Origin: UBA4732 sp963823075
GTDB taxonomy: Bacteria; Planctomycetota; Planctomycetia; Gemmatales; Gemmataceae
Assembly (NCBI GenBank): GCA_963823075.1
Contig: CAWGKE010000023.1
Coordinates: 2,046,001 to 2,110,000 of the forward strand
Length of the DNA stretch: 64,000 bases
Direction of reading: 5' to 3'
A model generated the notes under the pieces. It was not told where the DNA came from, did not search any database, and saw only the letters and a program-made list of their open reading frames with translations. This document shows positions 18,606 through 27,754 of the stretch, piece by piece. Both the position numbers and the translations under genes were made by a program. The first letter of the stretch is position 1. Each line of letters begins with the position of its first letter.

Positions 18606-19680
18606 GCCGGCCCCGTCCATCACGCCCGAAGAAGCTGGCCCCACCGCACAGAAGGGTGCCCTGGGGCGATCTCATCGAGCGGCACCCGACGCTGCGGCAG
18701 CCCCTCATCGAGGGGCTGCTGCGTCGTGGTGAGACGATGAACATCATCGCCAACAGCAAGGTGGGCAAGTCGTGGCTCGTGAACGACCTCGCGTTGTCCG
18801 TGGCCACGGGGCAGCCGTGGCTCGGGAAGTTCCCCACCGTGCAGGGTCCGGTTCTCATCATCGACAACGAGTTGCACCCCGAGACCATCGCTCACCGGCT
18901 CAAGATGGTGGCGGAGGCGAGGGGCGTGGAGATCGAGCCGGAGGATCGCTCCATCTCCGTGTGGCCGTTGCGGGGCGGGTTGCTCGACATGGGCAACATC
19001 GCCGCGACGCTGGGGAAGCGGGAGAAGGGGGAGTTCGCGTTCATCATCGTGGATGCGTTCTACCGCACCTTGGCCGAGAAGATGGACGAGAACTCGCAAC
19101 GCCGACATGGCGAGGATGTACAACACCGTGGACGGCATCGCCGAGGCCACCGGGGCGGCCGCGGCTCTCGTGCATCACGCCAGCAAGGGGAACCAGAGCG
19201 AGAAGTCCGTGACCGACGTGGGGAGCGGGGCCGGGAGCATATCCCGTGCCGCGGACACGCATCTCATTCTCCGCCGCCACCAGGAGGAGGGGGCGTATGT
19301 CCTCGACTTGGTGATGCGGTCGTGGCCGGCGGCGCCGCCGTTCTGCATCCGCCGCCGCTTCCCGCTCTGGGAGCTTGCCGAGGATCTGGACCCGGCCGAG
19401 CTTATGGAAGGCGGGGAAGCCGGCCAAGAAGGAGGAGACGCCGTTCCAGGCGTGGGACGTGAAGCGGTTCGCGGAACTGTGCCCGGCGGAGCCCGACGCC
19501 GAGGGCCGAGCTGATCAGCCGGGCCGTGCGCCGCCGGCATGTCGAAGAGGAATGGCCAAGGACATGCTGACCGGCAGCCATCCATGCCGGCCTGCTGCAG
19601 GAGAGCGGGGCGGGGCGAACAAATTGGCACAGTACGCTCTCTCGCGCGACGCCCCCCACACCCCCCGTGTGGGAACGTGA
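18532..19680 (+). CDS. RecA/RepA-like AAA_25 ATPase, multiple frameshifts (possible pseudogene)
   Basis: GTG 18532 starts MPTLEQMKKRFWQSQ. After a shift near 18652 (a purine seems missing) the core reads PWGDLIERHPTLRQPLIEGL. Walker A follows in IIANSKVGKSWLVND, then LIIDNELHPETIAHRL and Walker B FAFIIVDAFYRT. An extra C near 19098 shifts to NADMARMYNTVDGIAEATG, LVHHASKGNQSEKS, and SRAADTHLILR. Further shifts near 19403 and after 19500 lead to a C-terminal winged-helix-like part (AKDMLTAAIHAGLLQ in the corrected frame). The domain matches RepA-like hexameric helicases and AAA_25 ATPases found on mobile elements. At least four breaks in 1.1 kb is more than elsewhere in the window, so true decay cannot be excluded. 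Confidence 0.7.
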
Positions 19681-19889
19681 ACGTTCCCCACGGGTTCGGC
19701 TGATGCGCGCGTGCAGGGAGAAAGCGGGGCAAGAAGAGGCAGGGCAGAACGCAGGGATATCCCGTGCATCCGGTGTAATCCTGTACAGCGGCAGGGCAGG
19801 CATGATAGGATGGGAAGGGCGCGTTTGGGTTTGGGGGCGGTTTTTGGCCCCGGTTTTGTCACGGGGGTTTGCCGGGGGAGGTTCCGGGC

Positions 19890-20416
19890 ATGGCACGCAG
19901 CGTGGGGGGTCCATCGGCGGAAGTGCAGCGCACCATCGCGGCATACGTGCGCAGCGGGGCGTATCCTGCTGTGGCTGCGGAGGCTGCCGGCATCTCCGCT
20001 GCTGTTTTTCGTGCATGGATGCAATCGGGGGGCTGCTCGTCGTGCTGCTGCCCGGTACAAGGCCTTTCGTGCTGCTGTGATCGAAGCATCCGCTCAGGCC
20101 CGGGTGACAGCGGAATTGGCATGTTTCCAGGATGATCCCAAGACGTGGCTCACCAAGGGTCCGGGGAGGGAAACCGCCGAGACTCCGGGATGGTCGGGGG
20201 TGGTGCGCCCGGTCGTGGCCTTGACGGATAACCGCTCGGTGAATCTCCTGACGGACCCGACCAGCTCGGCCCTCTTGACCATGCTCCTTGCCGCTCTTGC
20301 CCCCTATCCGGATGCTCGTCGTGCTGCGATCGACGCCTCTGAATGGGGCTGCTGCTCCTGCTGCTCGGGTGATTCCGGCTCTTCCTCCTCCTGCCGCTGC
20401 TCCACCGGATGCATAG
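19890..20416 (+). CDS. HTH (homeodomain-like) protein, possibly terminase small-subunit-like; two apparent frameshifts
   Basis: ATG 19890 follows a GGGAGG site. The text is VQRTIAAYVRSGAYPAVAAE, AAGISAAVFRAWMQSG, a homeodomain-like HTH as in phage terminase small subunits and recombinase-type DNA binders. After a shift near 20030 it continues RYKAFRAAVIEASAQARVTA, then FQDDPKTWLTKGPGRET. After another near 20345 it ends PALPPPAAAPPDA at TAG 20414-20416. Codon use differs sharply from the neighbours: alanine is mostly GCT rather than GCC, which suggests recent transfer. It follows the AAA_25 ATPase on the same strand. The DNA-binding role is likely, the exact family uncertain. Confidence 0.55.
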
Positions 20417-20556
20417 GCGTCCTCGCGCGTTGCTGTGCTACCGCAGCAATGCCTCGCCGGCAGGCCCCCTCAACCGCCGGGGAGGCTCCTACTGTCATCC
20501 CGTCGAGCCGGCTTGTGTTCGCAGGGTCTGGCCTCCCTTGCGTCTCTCCGGCTTCC

Positions 20557-20625
20557 GCGAGTCCGTGCCGTGGCCTGCGGCCCGGCCCTGCCAGCGAGTC
20601 CGTGCCGTGGCCTGCGGCCCGGCCC
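20557..20625. repeat. 32-bp direct repeat
   Basis: Copies 20557-20588 and 20594-20625 are identical (starting GCGAGTCCGTGCCGTGG) with a 37-bp period, inside the hairpin-dense region. Confidence 0.85.
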
Positions 20626-21082
20626 CCATACGCCAGGCCTTCGGCCGGCCCTGCGCGATCAGCGCCTGTCCGGTCCTTTTCGCTCCTTCCGCGACCTGCA
20701 CGGGCGGCATCGTGCCGCTCGCGCCGCATCCATGCGGCAGGCCGGCCTCCTGCCGGCCGGGTTGTATGCGGCATCCTGCCGCCCCGCGAGGCGCCTGTTC
20801 GGCGCCCGCGGGACCGCGGGCGGCCTTCTGGCCCTCCAGCGCCCGCGTCATCTTCCTTCAAGGCCGGGGGGGCGGCGGCGTCCAACGCCGCCTTACGGTT
20901 TCGCGCGTTCGGCCTCTCTCGCCCACCCCCGGCCCCTTGGCGGGCGTCGTGCCCGCCGAGTTGTGGCGGCACTCGCCGCCTGCCGCGTTGCTCGCGTTCT
21001 ATCGTCCGCGTCTCTCGCGGCCGGGTTGGGCCGCCTCTCCCAAGGCATCCTTCCACCCGTGCCGCGGGCGGCTTGCACTCGA

Positions 21083-21120
21083 ACAACCGGGGGGAAAGAA
21101 GACAACCGGGGGGAAAGAAG
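21083..21120. repeat. 19-bp tandem repeat with G-run, followed by AC-rich DNA
   Basis: The unit ACAACCGGGGGGAAAGAAG occurs twice back to back (21083-21101 and 21102-21120). It is followed by an unusually A/C-rich, unstructured stretch to about 21160. In a 65-70% GC context this is a clear compositional outlier. Confidence 0.8.
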
Positions 21121-21580
21121 ACAACAACCGAACAAAACCAATGCAAAGGCAAACAACTCCCGGCTGCGGCCGGGGCCGCTCGGGCCGCGGCAAAGGCCCC
21201 TGCGCGTCCCGCGTCCTGCGTCGCTTCGCTCCGCCTCCCTTCCGCCTGCGGCGGGGCCTTGGGCCGGCAGGCCCTCGTCGCGTTGCTCGCGGCCTCGGGG
21301 ATTCCTCGACCGGCGCAGAGGAGACTCCTAGCGCCAGTCTCCACCCTTCCCCCCGTCCGATCCCAGCATTTTGACTCTCACGATCGTGCTGCTGACATGC
21401 CGCTGTCACCACGTCCTCCAGCGCTCCCTTCAACCTCTCCCGCTCGTTTTCGTGCAAGCTGTGCTACCGCAATGCAGGGGGGCCTTCGGCAGCCCCCCTG
21501 CACCCCCCCCGCCTCCCAGGAGATCCACGCATCACGCCTCGTTGCTCTACCTCTTGCCGCCATACCGTTCCGCGGCGGAA

Positions 21581-21651
21581 CACCAACCATCGCCGTCGCC
21601 GCCGTCGCCCCCCGCCAGAGTGCGGGGCGAGGGGGACGGCGATGGTTGGTG
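21581..21651. repeat. 71-nt palindrome
   Basis: Outer arms 21581-21597 and 21635-21651 are perfectly complementary over 17 bp (CACCAACCATCGCCGTC). An inner GC stem closes on a short loop near 21616-21620. No gene end is near, so it is not an obvious terminator. Confidence 0.75.
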
Positions 21652-22106
21652 GTTAGTGGTGAAGACCGCCGCTCCACTGGTCCAAAAAGGTGGACCTCGG
21701 CAGCGGCCACGTTCCCCCCAGGCGAACGCCGTGCCGTGAGTACACGTCACGGCGTTCGACGAGAGGGGGGAGCGCGGCCGCGACCAAGGTTAGCGGGGAC
21801 TCGGGACGGACTTCCGGCTCCAGTTGGTGCTTCTAAAGATCCCCAATATCTCCCTTGTCTCCGTGCCGTCCCCCGCGTCGTGGTCGTTCAACGTCAAAGC
21901 CTCCGGCGGCCTGGCCGGGGCCGGGCGTCGCTCTTCCCCCTTGTCCCCTCCCTTTTCTCTTTCCTGTCTTTGAGAATCCGCCTGTTTTTCCGGTTTTTCT
22001 GTTGACAGCGGTGGGTGGTTTTTGGTACAGTCCACCTACGAAGTGGGGAGGGTCGGTTGGCCCCGACCCTCCCCTGGTCCCAAACCTTGGTGGAGGTCCG
22101 GTCCCA

Positions 22107-22400
22107 ATGTCCATCCTATTCCACGCCACGCCCCGCCGCAACCTCGCCTCGATCTACCGCCTGGGCGTCTCCCCCGAGTTCGCCCGCTGCGTCCGCCAAG
22201 AGTGCTGGTTCTGTACCGGCGCCCTGCGGGCCTGGGCGGTCGAACACGTCGCCGAGCGCCACAACGTCCCCCCCTCCGAAATCGTGCTGGTCCGCGTCTC
22301 CGTCCGCCGCGACGCCCTGACCTTCCGCGGCAAGGGCAAGTGGACCTGCCGCCGCGCCGTCAAATCCATCCTGTCGGTGTCGCTCCCCTGCGCCGCCTAA
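22107..22400 (+). CDS. hypothetical protein (97 aa), ADP-ribosyltransferase-fold-like N-terminus
   Basis: ATG 22107 has a good GGAGGT site 9 nt upstream. The protein starts MSILFHATPRRNLASIYRLG, which recalls the HxTxxxNLxSIxxxG opening of ART-fold proteins such as Tpt1-like RNA phosphotransferases and DarT-like enzymes. Then come WFCTGALRAWAVEHVAERHN and EIVLVRVSVRRDAL. At 97 residues it is shorter than those enzymes and no full catalytic set can be named, so the fold is a suggestion only. An intrinsic terminator follows directly. It lies in the mobile region between the hairpin-dense DNA and the SWIM protein. Confidence 0.6.
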   Translation: MSILFHATPRRNLASIYRLGVSPEFARCVRQECWFCTGALRAWAVEHVAERHNVPPSEIVLVRVSVRRDALTFRGKGKWTCRRAVKSILSVSLPCAA

Positions 22401-22413
22401 CCGGCCCGCAGCC

Positions 22414-22440
22414 CCCGCCGGCGCGCGTGGCGCCGGCGGG
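22414..22440 (+). terminator. intrinsic terminator
   Basis: An 11-bp perfect stem (CCCGCCGGCGC with its complement) and 5-nt loop are followed by the pyrimidine tract TCTTCCCTCTTTTCC. It ends the transcript of the gene at 22107-22400. Confidence 0.85.
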
Positions 22441-22467
22441 TCTTCCCTCTTTTCCAGGAATCAACAT

Positions 22468-22995
22468 ATGAAGCCACGTACATGCTTCCTCTGGTTGTGG
22501 ATCGCCAACGACGCCGGCAAGACCGCCCGCTACTCCGTCAAGCCCCTCCCGGCCGCCGAGCGGGCCCTCTCCGTCGCCGCGTTTCGGCTCGTCAACCTCA
22601 GCAAGTTCCCCAACCCCGCCTACACCGTCCGCCTCGCCCTCGACGGCCAAGCGTCGTGCAGCTGCCCTCAGCACCAGCTGGCCGCCGCCTGCAAGCACAC
22701 CGACGCCCTGGTAGCCGCCGGCGTCCTCCCGTGCGCCCTTCTCGGCTTGCTCCTCGAGCGCACCAAGCAGCTCCACGCTTCGGAAGCCGAGGCCCAGCGG
22801 CTCGCCGAGGCCGCGATCGAAGAGCAAACGGTCCACCAGCACGACGCCCAATGGTCCGCCGAGCGGATCGCCGACTTGACCGCCGCCGTCCACAACCTGA
22901 ACGAACGCGCCGCCCGCCTCCAGTTCGAAGTCGCCGCCTACCACGCCGGCGGACCCAAGCGCCGCCGGGCCGCCCGCCCCGCGAAAGCGGCGTGA
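22468..22995 (+). CDS. SWIM zinc-finger protein
   Basis: The 175-residue protein carries CSCPQHQLAAACKHTDALV at about residues 68-86, the CxCx(n)CxH pattern of SWIM zinc fingers, which bind DNA or proteins. Before it, an N-terminal domain reads LVNLSKFPNPAYTVRL; after it, a long helical, probably coiled-coil segment runs from about residue 100 to 155 (RLAEAAIEEQTVHQHDAQWS), and the tail is basic. SWIM proteins of this size are frequent on planctomycete islands. The start at 22468 follows a terminator and has no strong Shine-Dalgarno sequence. A terminator hairpin follows. The role is unknown; DNA binding is likely. Confidence 0.8.
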   Translation: MKPRTCFLWLWIANDAGKTARYSVKPLPAAERALSVAAFRLVNLSKFPNPAYTVRLALDGQASCSCPQHQLAAACKHTDALVAAGVLPCALLGLLLERTKQLHASEAEAQRLAEAAIEEQTVHQHDAQWSAERIADLTAAVHNLNERAARLQFEVAAYHAGGPKRRRAARPAKAA

Positions 22996-23002
22996 ACCAT
23001 CC

Positions 23003-23036
23003 AACCGGGGCCGGCCCTGCGGGCCGGCCCTCTGGT
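23003..23036 (+). terminator. hairpin after the SWIM gene
   Basis: A 10-bp perfect stem (23008-23017 with 23021-23030) and 3-nt loop are flanked by complementary AACC and GGTT, ending in TTAAT. It separates the SWIM gene from the integrase. Confidence 0.8.
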
Positions 23037-23095
23037 TAATCCCGTACTGGCCAGGCCGCCCAACGGACGATAACACCAAAGAAGGAGGGGGACCG

Positions 23096-24283
23096 ATGAG
23101 GAAGACGAAAAAGCGCCGGGGCCGAGGCGAGGGGTCAATCTACCAGCGCAAGAGCGATGGCCGCTGGGTAGGGTCCGTCGTCGTCGGCTACAACGCCGAG
23201 GGCAAGGCCCGCCGCACGGTGGTCTACGGAGACACCAAGGAGGAAGTCCAACGTCTCCTCAACGACCTCTTGCAGCGAGCCGGCGCCGGCCAGGCGGACG
23301 CCGGCAAGCGACTCCTCCGCTCCGTCCTGGACTTCTGGATCGACTGCAACGTCAAGGCCCGCGTGGACCCGGCGACCTACGCCTTACACAAGCAGCGCGT
23401 CACCGATTACATCCTCCCGCACCTGGGTCACTACCCCGTCGCCGCCCTCAATGAGTACATGGTCCGCACGTGGTACGATGACCTGGAGAAGGCCGGTTGC
23501 TCGCCGGACCTCCGCAACAAGTGCGGGCAGCTGCTGCGCCGCTGCCTCGACAAATGCGTCAGCGACGGGGACATCAAGACCAACCCGACCCGCAAACTCT
23601 CCCTGCCCCGCGCCACGGCCCAGGAGATGCACCCCCTCGACGCCGACCAGGCCCGGACCTTCCTCGCCTTCGCCCGCCGCCACCGCCTCGCCGCCTTGTG
23701 GCTGTTGGCCCTGGACAGCGGCATGAGACAGGGCGAAATCCTGGCCCTGAACTGGCCCGACGTGGACTTCACCGCCGGCGTCGTCTCCGTCACGAAGTCG
23801 GTTCGCACCGGCGACAAGGGCGCGGCCCGCGTGAAGGAAGTGAAGACCAAGGCCAGCCGCCGCCGCATCCGCCTCACCCGGCGGACCCTCGACGCCCTGG
23901 CGGCGCACCGCAAGCGCAGTCGCGGCCCGCTCGTCTTCTCGACGCCGGGCCGGGCCGCCCACCGCGGCCAGCCCCGCTACCTGAACAAGGCCAACCTGAC
24001 CAAGAGCTTCCGCCTCTTACTGCGCAAGGCCGGCTTGCCCAGGGTCCGCTTTCACGACCTACGGCACACCCACGCCACGTTCGCCCTACAGGCGACCAAG
24101 AACATCAAGGCCGTGTCGGCCCGCCTCGGCCATGCCGACGTGAGAGTCACCCTCAACACCTACGCCCACTACCTGCCGCTAATGGAGGAGGAGTACGTTT
24201 CCGCCATGGAAACGCTGCTGGAAACGCCGGAGGCGCCGCCCGCCGACGCCCCGCAACAAGAGATACCCAATATCCCTGAGTGA
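23096..24283 (+). CDS. tyrosine-type site-specific integrase
   Basis: The 395-residue protein has an N-terminal arm-binding part (GEGSIYQRKSDGRWVGSVVV), a core-binding SAM-like domain (about 75-160) and a C-terminal catalytic domain. The catalytic residues are visible: Arg211 (SGMRQGE), Lys252, His320-Asp-Leu-Arg323 (FHDLRHTH), His346 (LGHADV) and nucleophile Tyr356 (NTYAHY). It therefore catalyses integration or excision of the element. ATG 23096 follows a strong AGGAGGGGG site. It is the last mobile-type gene before chromosomal genes, so an attachment site is expected in 24284-24624. The frame is intact. Confidence 0.95.
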   Translation: MRKTKKRRGRGEGSIYQRKSDGRWVGSVVVGYNAEGKARRTVVYGDTKEEVQRLLNDLLQRAGAGQADAGKRLLRSVLDFWIDCNVKARVDPATYALHKQRVTDYILPHLGHYPVAALNEYMVRTWYDDLEKAGCSPDLRNKCGQLLRRCLDKCVSDGDIKTNPTRKLSLPRATAQEMHPLDADQARTFLAFARRHRLAALWLLALDSGMRQGEILALNWPDVDFTAGVVSVTKSVRTGDKGAARVKEVKTKASRRRIRLTRRTLDALAAHRKRSRGPLVFSTPGRAAHRGQPRYLNKANLTKSFRLLLRKAGLPRVRFHDLRHTHATFALQATKNIKAVSARLGHADVRVTLNTYAHYLPLMEEEYVSAMETLLETPEAPPADAPQQEIPNIPE

Positions 24284-24624
24284 TGCTACACTTATGCTAC
24301 ACACGGCGTTCCTGCCCGGCGCATTAATTGGTCTAACGACTGGACATTAAATGACTTACGCCGACGGTCAAAAAGAAGAACGCCCGGCGACCGCCGCCGG
24401 GCGTCTTCTATGGGGAAGAGTTGGTGCCAATGGGGTAAGCGTCCCTCCTGGCCGGAGGGGCGTGGTCGGAGTCGATCCCGGCGTCGTTCGCCGCTGACCG
24501 ATTCACCCCAGGAACGCCGCCGCCGGCCGGGCTTGCGCGCGAATTTCAGTTTTTTTTGGGATTCGGGGAAGGCCCGCGCCCCGCTATGATTCGGGCTGGC
24601 CCCGTTCCCCCGAGCGCGAACCCC
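24284..24624. other. integrase-chromosome junction, likely att region
   Basis: This 341-nt gap holds a 9-bp direct repeat ATGCTACAC (24283-24291 and 24294-24302) directly at the integrase stop, an AT-rich patch (24323-24360), the hairpin at 24375-24409 and the upstream region of the lipoprotein gene. No tRNA 3' end was recognised. The attachment core cannot be fixed without the other end of the element. Confidence 0.4.
24375..24409. terminator. strong bidirectional hairpin terminator
   Basis: Stem 24380-24389 with 24395-24404 (ACGCCCGGCG and complement) extends on both sides with one bulge. On the minus strand it is followed by TTCTTTTTG, a good U-run; on the plus strand it ends the integrase transcript. 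Confidence 0.8.
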
Positions 24625-26343
24625 ATGCCCCCCTTTCCGCGGGTCGCCGGCCCCCTGCTGCTGGCCCTGCTCCTCGCCTCGGCCGGCTGCTCCCCGAAGC
24701 CGACGACGACCGCCCCCGACGACGCCGACGGTCCCGTCTGGTTCGAGGACGTCACCAACTCCGTCGGGCTGGACTTCGTCCACGACCCCGGCCCCACCGA
24801 TTCCTACTTCATGCCGCAGTCGATGGGTTCCGGCGCCGCCTTCCTCCACGACGGCGACGGCACGCTCTACCTCTACCTGATCCAGAACGCCGGGCCGGAA
24901 TCGAAATCCGTCAACCGCCTCTACCGCCGCGAGAAGGACGGCACGTTCAAGGACGTGACGGAAGGCTCGGGCCTCGGCGTGGCCGGCTACGGCATGGGCG
25001 TGGCCGTCGGCGACGTGAACAACGACGGCCGGCCCGACGTGCTGCTGACCGAGTACGGCCGCATCCGCCTGTTCCTGAACCTCGGCGGCGGCAAGTTCGA
25101 GGACGCGACCGCCGAGGCCGGGTTGAGCGATCCGCTCTGGGCCGCGTCCGCCGCCTTCCTCGATTACGACCGCGACGGGCTGCTCGATCTCGTCGTCGTC
25201 AATTACCTCGATTACGATCCCAAAAGGGACTGCCTGTCGCCGGAGGGCAAGAAGGACTACTGCGGCCCGAACATGTTCCCCGGCACGTGCAGCAAGCTGT
25301 TCCACAACCTGGGGCCGGTCGAGGCGAAGGACGGCAAGCCGGCGGCGCGGGTCCGCTTCGAGGACGTGAGCTTCGCGTCGGGAATCGGCCGGCTGGCGGG
25401 GCCGGGTTTGGGCGTCGCCTGCGCCGATTTCGACGGCGACGGCTGGCCGGACATTTTCGTCTCCGACGACGGCCAGCCCAACCGCCTCTGGATCAACCGG
25501 CACGACGGCACGTTCAAGGACGAAGCCGCGTCGCGCGGCGTGGCCCTCACGTCGATGGGCAAGGCCTTCGCCGGCATGGGCGTCGCCGTCGGCGACACGG
25601 ACGGCGACGGCCTGTTCGATCTGTACGTCGCCCACCTCGGCAGCGAAACGAACACGCTCTGGAAGCAGGGGCCGCGCGGCCAGTTCCGCGATCGCACCGT
25701 CGATTCCGGCCTGACGACCAGCCGCTGGCGCGGCACCGGCTTCGGCGCCGTCATGGCCGACTTCGCCCTCGACGGCAGCCTCGACGCGGCCGTCGTCAAC
25801 GGCCGCACCGTCCGCGGCGGCCAGGCCCACGACACGGGCATCGGCTTCTGGGAAACCTACGCCGAGCGCAACCAGCTCTTCGCCAACGACAGCAGCGGCA
25901 AGTTCCGCGACGTGTCGCCGTCCAATAAAGCCTTTTGCGGATATCAAAATGTCGGTCGAGGATTGGCCTGCGACGACTTCGACGGCGACGGGGCGCCGGA
26001 CCTGCTGGCCACGTCCATCGGCGGCCGGGCGCGGCTGTTCCACAACGTGGCGCCCAACCGCGGTCACTGGCTCAAAGTGCGAGCCTTCGACCCGAGACGC
26101 CACCGCGACGCCTATGGCGCCGAGGTTCGCATCCGGGCCGGCGGCCGCGAGCAGCTGCGACTCGTCAACCCCGCCCAGAGCTACCTGTGCAGCAACTCGC
26201 CGCTGGCCCTTTTCGGATTGGGCAAGGCGACGAAGGTGGATTCGATCGAGGTGACGTGGCCGGACGGCAAGCGGCAGGAGTTCGACGGCGGGGACGCCGA
26301 TCGGACCATTGAGGTCCACGAACGGGAGGAGGCCGCGCCATGA
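24625..26343 (+). CDS. ASPIC/UnbV (CRTAC1-like) FG-GAP repeat lipoprotein
   Basis: The 572-residue protein starts at ATG 24625 with a lipoprotein signal, LLALLLASAGC, with cleavage before Cys. Several FG-GAP/VCBS calcium-binding repeats follow, recognisable as GDVNNDGRPDVLL, FLDYDRDGLLDLVVV, ADFDGDGWPDIFV and DDFDGDGAPDLLA. They form a beta-propeller. The C-terminal ASPIC/UnbV domain includes VEVTWPDGKRQEF-like text (DSIEVTWPDG) near residue 550. The protein is expected on the cell surface; planctomycetes carry many such proteins of unknown ligand. The TGA overlaps the next ATG (26340), so it forms an operon with the TPR gene. Confidence 0.9.
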   Translation: MPPFPRVAGPLLLALLLASAGCSPKPTTTAPDDADGPVWFEDVTNSVGLDFVHDPGPTDSYFMPQSMGSGAAFLHDGDGTLYLYLIQNAGPESKSVNRLYRREKDGTFKDVTEGSGLGVAGYGMGVAVGDVNNDGRPDVLLTEYGRIRLFLNLGGGKFEDATAEAGLSDPLWAASAAFLDYDRDGLLDLVVVNYLDYDPKRDCLSPEGKKDYCGPNMFPGTCSKLFHNLGPVEAKDGKPAARVRFEDVSFASGIGRLAGPGLGVACADFDGDGWPDIFVSDDGQPNRLWINRHDGTFKDEAASRGVALTSMGKAFAGMGVAVGDTDGDGLFDLYVAHLGSETNTLWKQGPRGQFRDRTVDSGLTTSRWRGTGFGAVMADFALDGSLDAAVVNGRTVRGGQAHDTGIGFWETYAERNQLFANDSSGKFRDVSPSNKAFCGYQNVGRGLACDDFDGDGAPDLLATSIGGRARLFHNVAPNRGHWLKVRAFDPRRHRDAYGAEVRIRAGGREQLRLVNPAQSYLCSNSPLALFGLGKATKVDSIEVTWPDGKRQEFDGGDADRTIEVHEREEAAP

Positions 26344-27712
26344 CGCCGCGTTTCGGCGCGGGGCGCTGCTCGCCGCCGCCTTGCTGGTGCTGGCCGCCGG
26401 CGCGGCCGTCGGCTGGTGGTGGTACAGCTCCGCGCCGCCGCCGGCGCCGCCGATGCCGCGCGACATCGAGGAAACCGAGGTCCGCGAAGCGATCGAAGCC
26501 GCGCGGGCGGGCGTGCTGAAAGAGCCGTACTCGGCGGGCGCCTGGGGCCGGCTGGGGATGATGCTGCTGGCCCACCTGTTCAGCGAGGACGCCGACCGCT
26601 GTTTCGCGGAGGCCGCCCGCCTCGACCCGTCCGACGCGCGCTGGCCCTACGGCCGCGCCTTGATCGCCCTGAAGCGCGACCCCGACAACGCCGTGCCGTT
26701 GCTGCGGCAGGCGGCGAAGGGCGCCGCCGACGCCTGGCCGGACGACCCAACGGCCGTCCCGCTGCAACTGGCGGAGGCGCTGCTGGAGCGCGGTCAGCTC
26801 GACGAGGCCGAGGCGATCTTCCGCGAGGCGCTGCACCGTAAGCCGGGCGATGCGCGAGCCGAACTCGGCCTGGGCTTGGCCGCCGCGGCGCGGGGCGATG
26901 CGCAGGCCGCCGGGGACCATCTGACCGCCGCTCGCTCCGACCCGCACGCCCGCAAGAAGGCGACGGTCCAGCTGGCGGCCCTGGCCCGCGCCCGCGGCGA
27001 CCCCAAGGCCGCCGCCGACCTCGACCGGGAAGCCGCCGCGCTGCCCGACGACCCGCCCTGGCCGGACCCCCTGCTCGATCAGGTCGTTCAGCTGCAGGTC
27101 GGCCATCGCGGCCGGGAGCGGCGGGAGGCCGAGTTGGAGCAGCAACGCCGTTATGCGGAGGCCGCGCAGGCCTATTTGGAGGAGATCCAGGAACGGCCGA
27201 CGGCGCGGGCCTGCATCGGCGCCGGCCTCAACCTGGCCCGCGACAAGCAATACGACCAAGCCTTCCCGCTGCTGCGCCAGGCGGTGCAGCTCGACCCGAA
27301 CAGCGCCCAGGCCCACTACACGCTGGCCCTGGCGCTGTTCTCGCGGGCGGAGGAGACGGAGCAGCAGTCGCCCACGGATCGGGAGAAAAAAGAGATCCAC
27401 GATTGGTTTCAGGAGGCGGCCGGCGAGGCGCGGCGGGCGGCGGAGCTGAAGCCGGATTTCGCGCAGGCCTACGATTTCTGGGGCCTGGCCCTGATGCACC
27501 TCGGCGACGCGGCCGGGGCCGTCGCCCCGCTGCGCCAGGGGGTGGAGTGCCGGCCGGAGAGCCTCGAATTGCAGCTCCACCTCGGCGAGGCGCTGATGGC
27601 GTCGGGGCAGGCGAAGGAGGCGGAGACGCACCTGGAGAACGCCCGCCGGCTGGCCCCGCCAGGCGACTCGCGGGCGGCGGACGACCTGAAACGGCTGCGG
27701 ATGAAGCCGTAG
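26340..27712 (+). CDS. membrane-anchored TPR protein, probable frameshift near the start
   Basis: The body is a series of tetratricopeptide repeats, for example AWGRLGMMLLAHLFSEDADR, EAIFREALHRKPGDARAELG, AFPLLRQAVQLDPNSAQAHY and AQAYDFWGLALMHLGDAAGA. An N-terminal membrane segment (ALLAAALLVLAAGAAVGWWW) comes first. ATG 26340 overlaps the ASPIC stop (ATGA). To join it to the TPR frame one C must be restored near 26354 (MTPRFRRGALL). Otherwise the start would be TTG 26309. ASPIC proteins with TPR partners are a recurrent pair; a scaffold role at the membrane is inferred. There are about 457 residues. Confidence 0.85.
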
Positions 27713-27754
27713 GGCTTCCGTCAGAGTCGGCCGTCCCCGTGAGGAGCATGGTGT

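Larger units (their letters stand above)
20417..22106. other. hairpin-dense region without a credible gene
   Basis: All six frames are more or less open because of the GC content, but none gives a recognisable or globular protein. Between 20704 and 20980 at least ten short inverted repeats follow one another almost without gaps. Examples are 20704-20718, 20723-20738, 20740-20758, 20768-20782, 20790-20806, 20804-20821, 20874-20892, 20939-20957 and 20965-20980, with 6-8 bp perfect stems and 2-5 nt loops. Farther on are a UUCG-type hairpin at 21473-21502, a long palindrome at 21581-21651 and another at 21723-21758. A 32-bp direct repeat and a 19-bp tandem repeat also occur. A structured RNA, or a replication or transfer origin of the element, would fit. 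Confidence 0.55.

Noticed and set aside
19711..22005. Open frames of 300-760 codons in the 20-22 kb region on both strands
   Set aside because: They are low-complexity (Ala, Arg, Pro, Gly), overlap one another in all frames and have no family match by eye. High GC content explains their length.
24284..24624. tRNA gene as integrase attachment site
   Set aside because: No tRNA 3' half or TpsiC-arm sequence was found in this gap.
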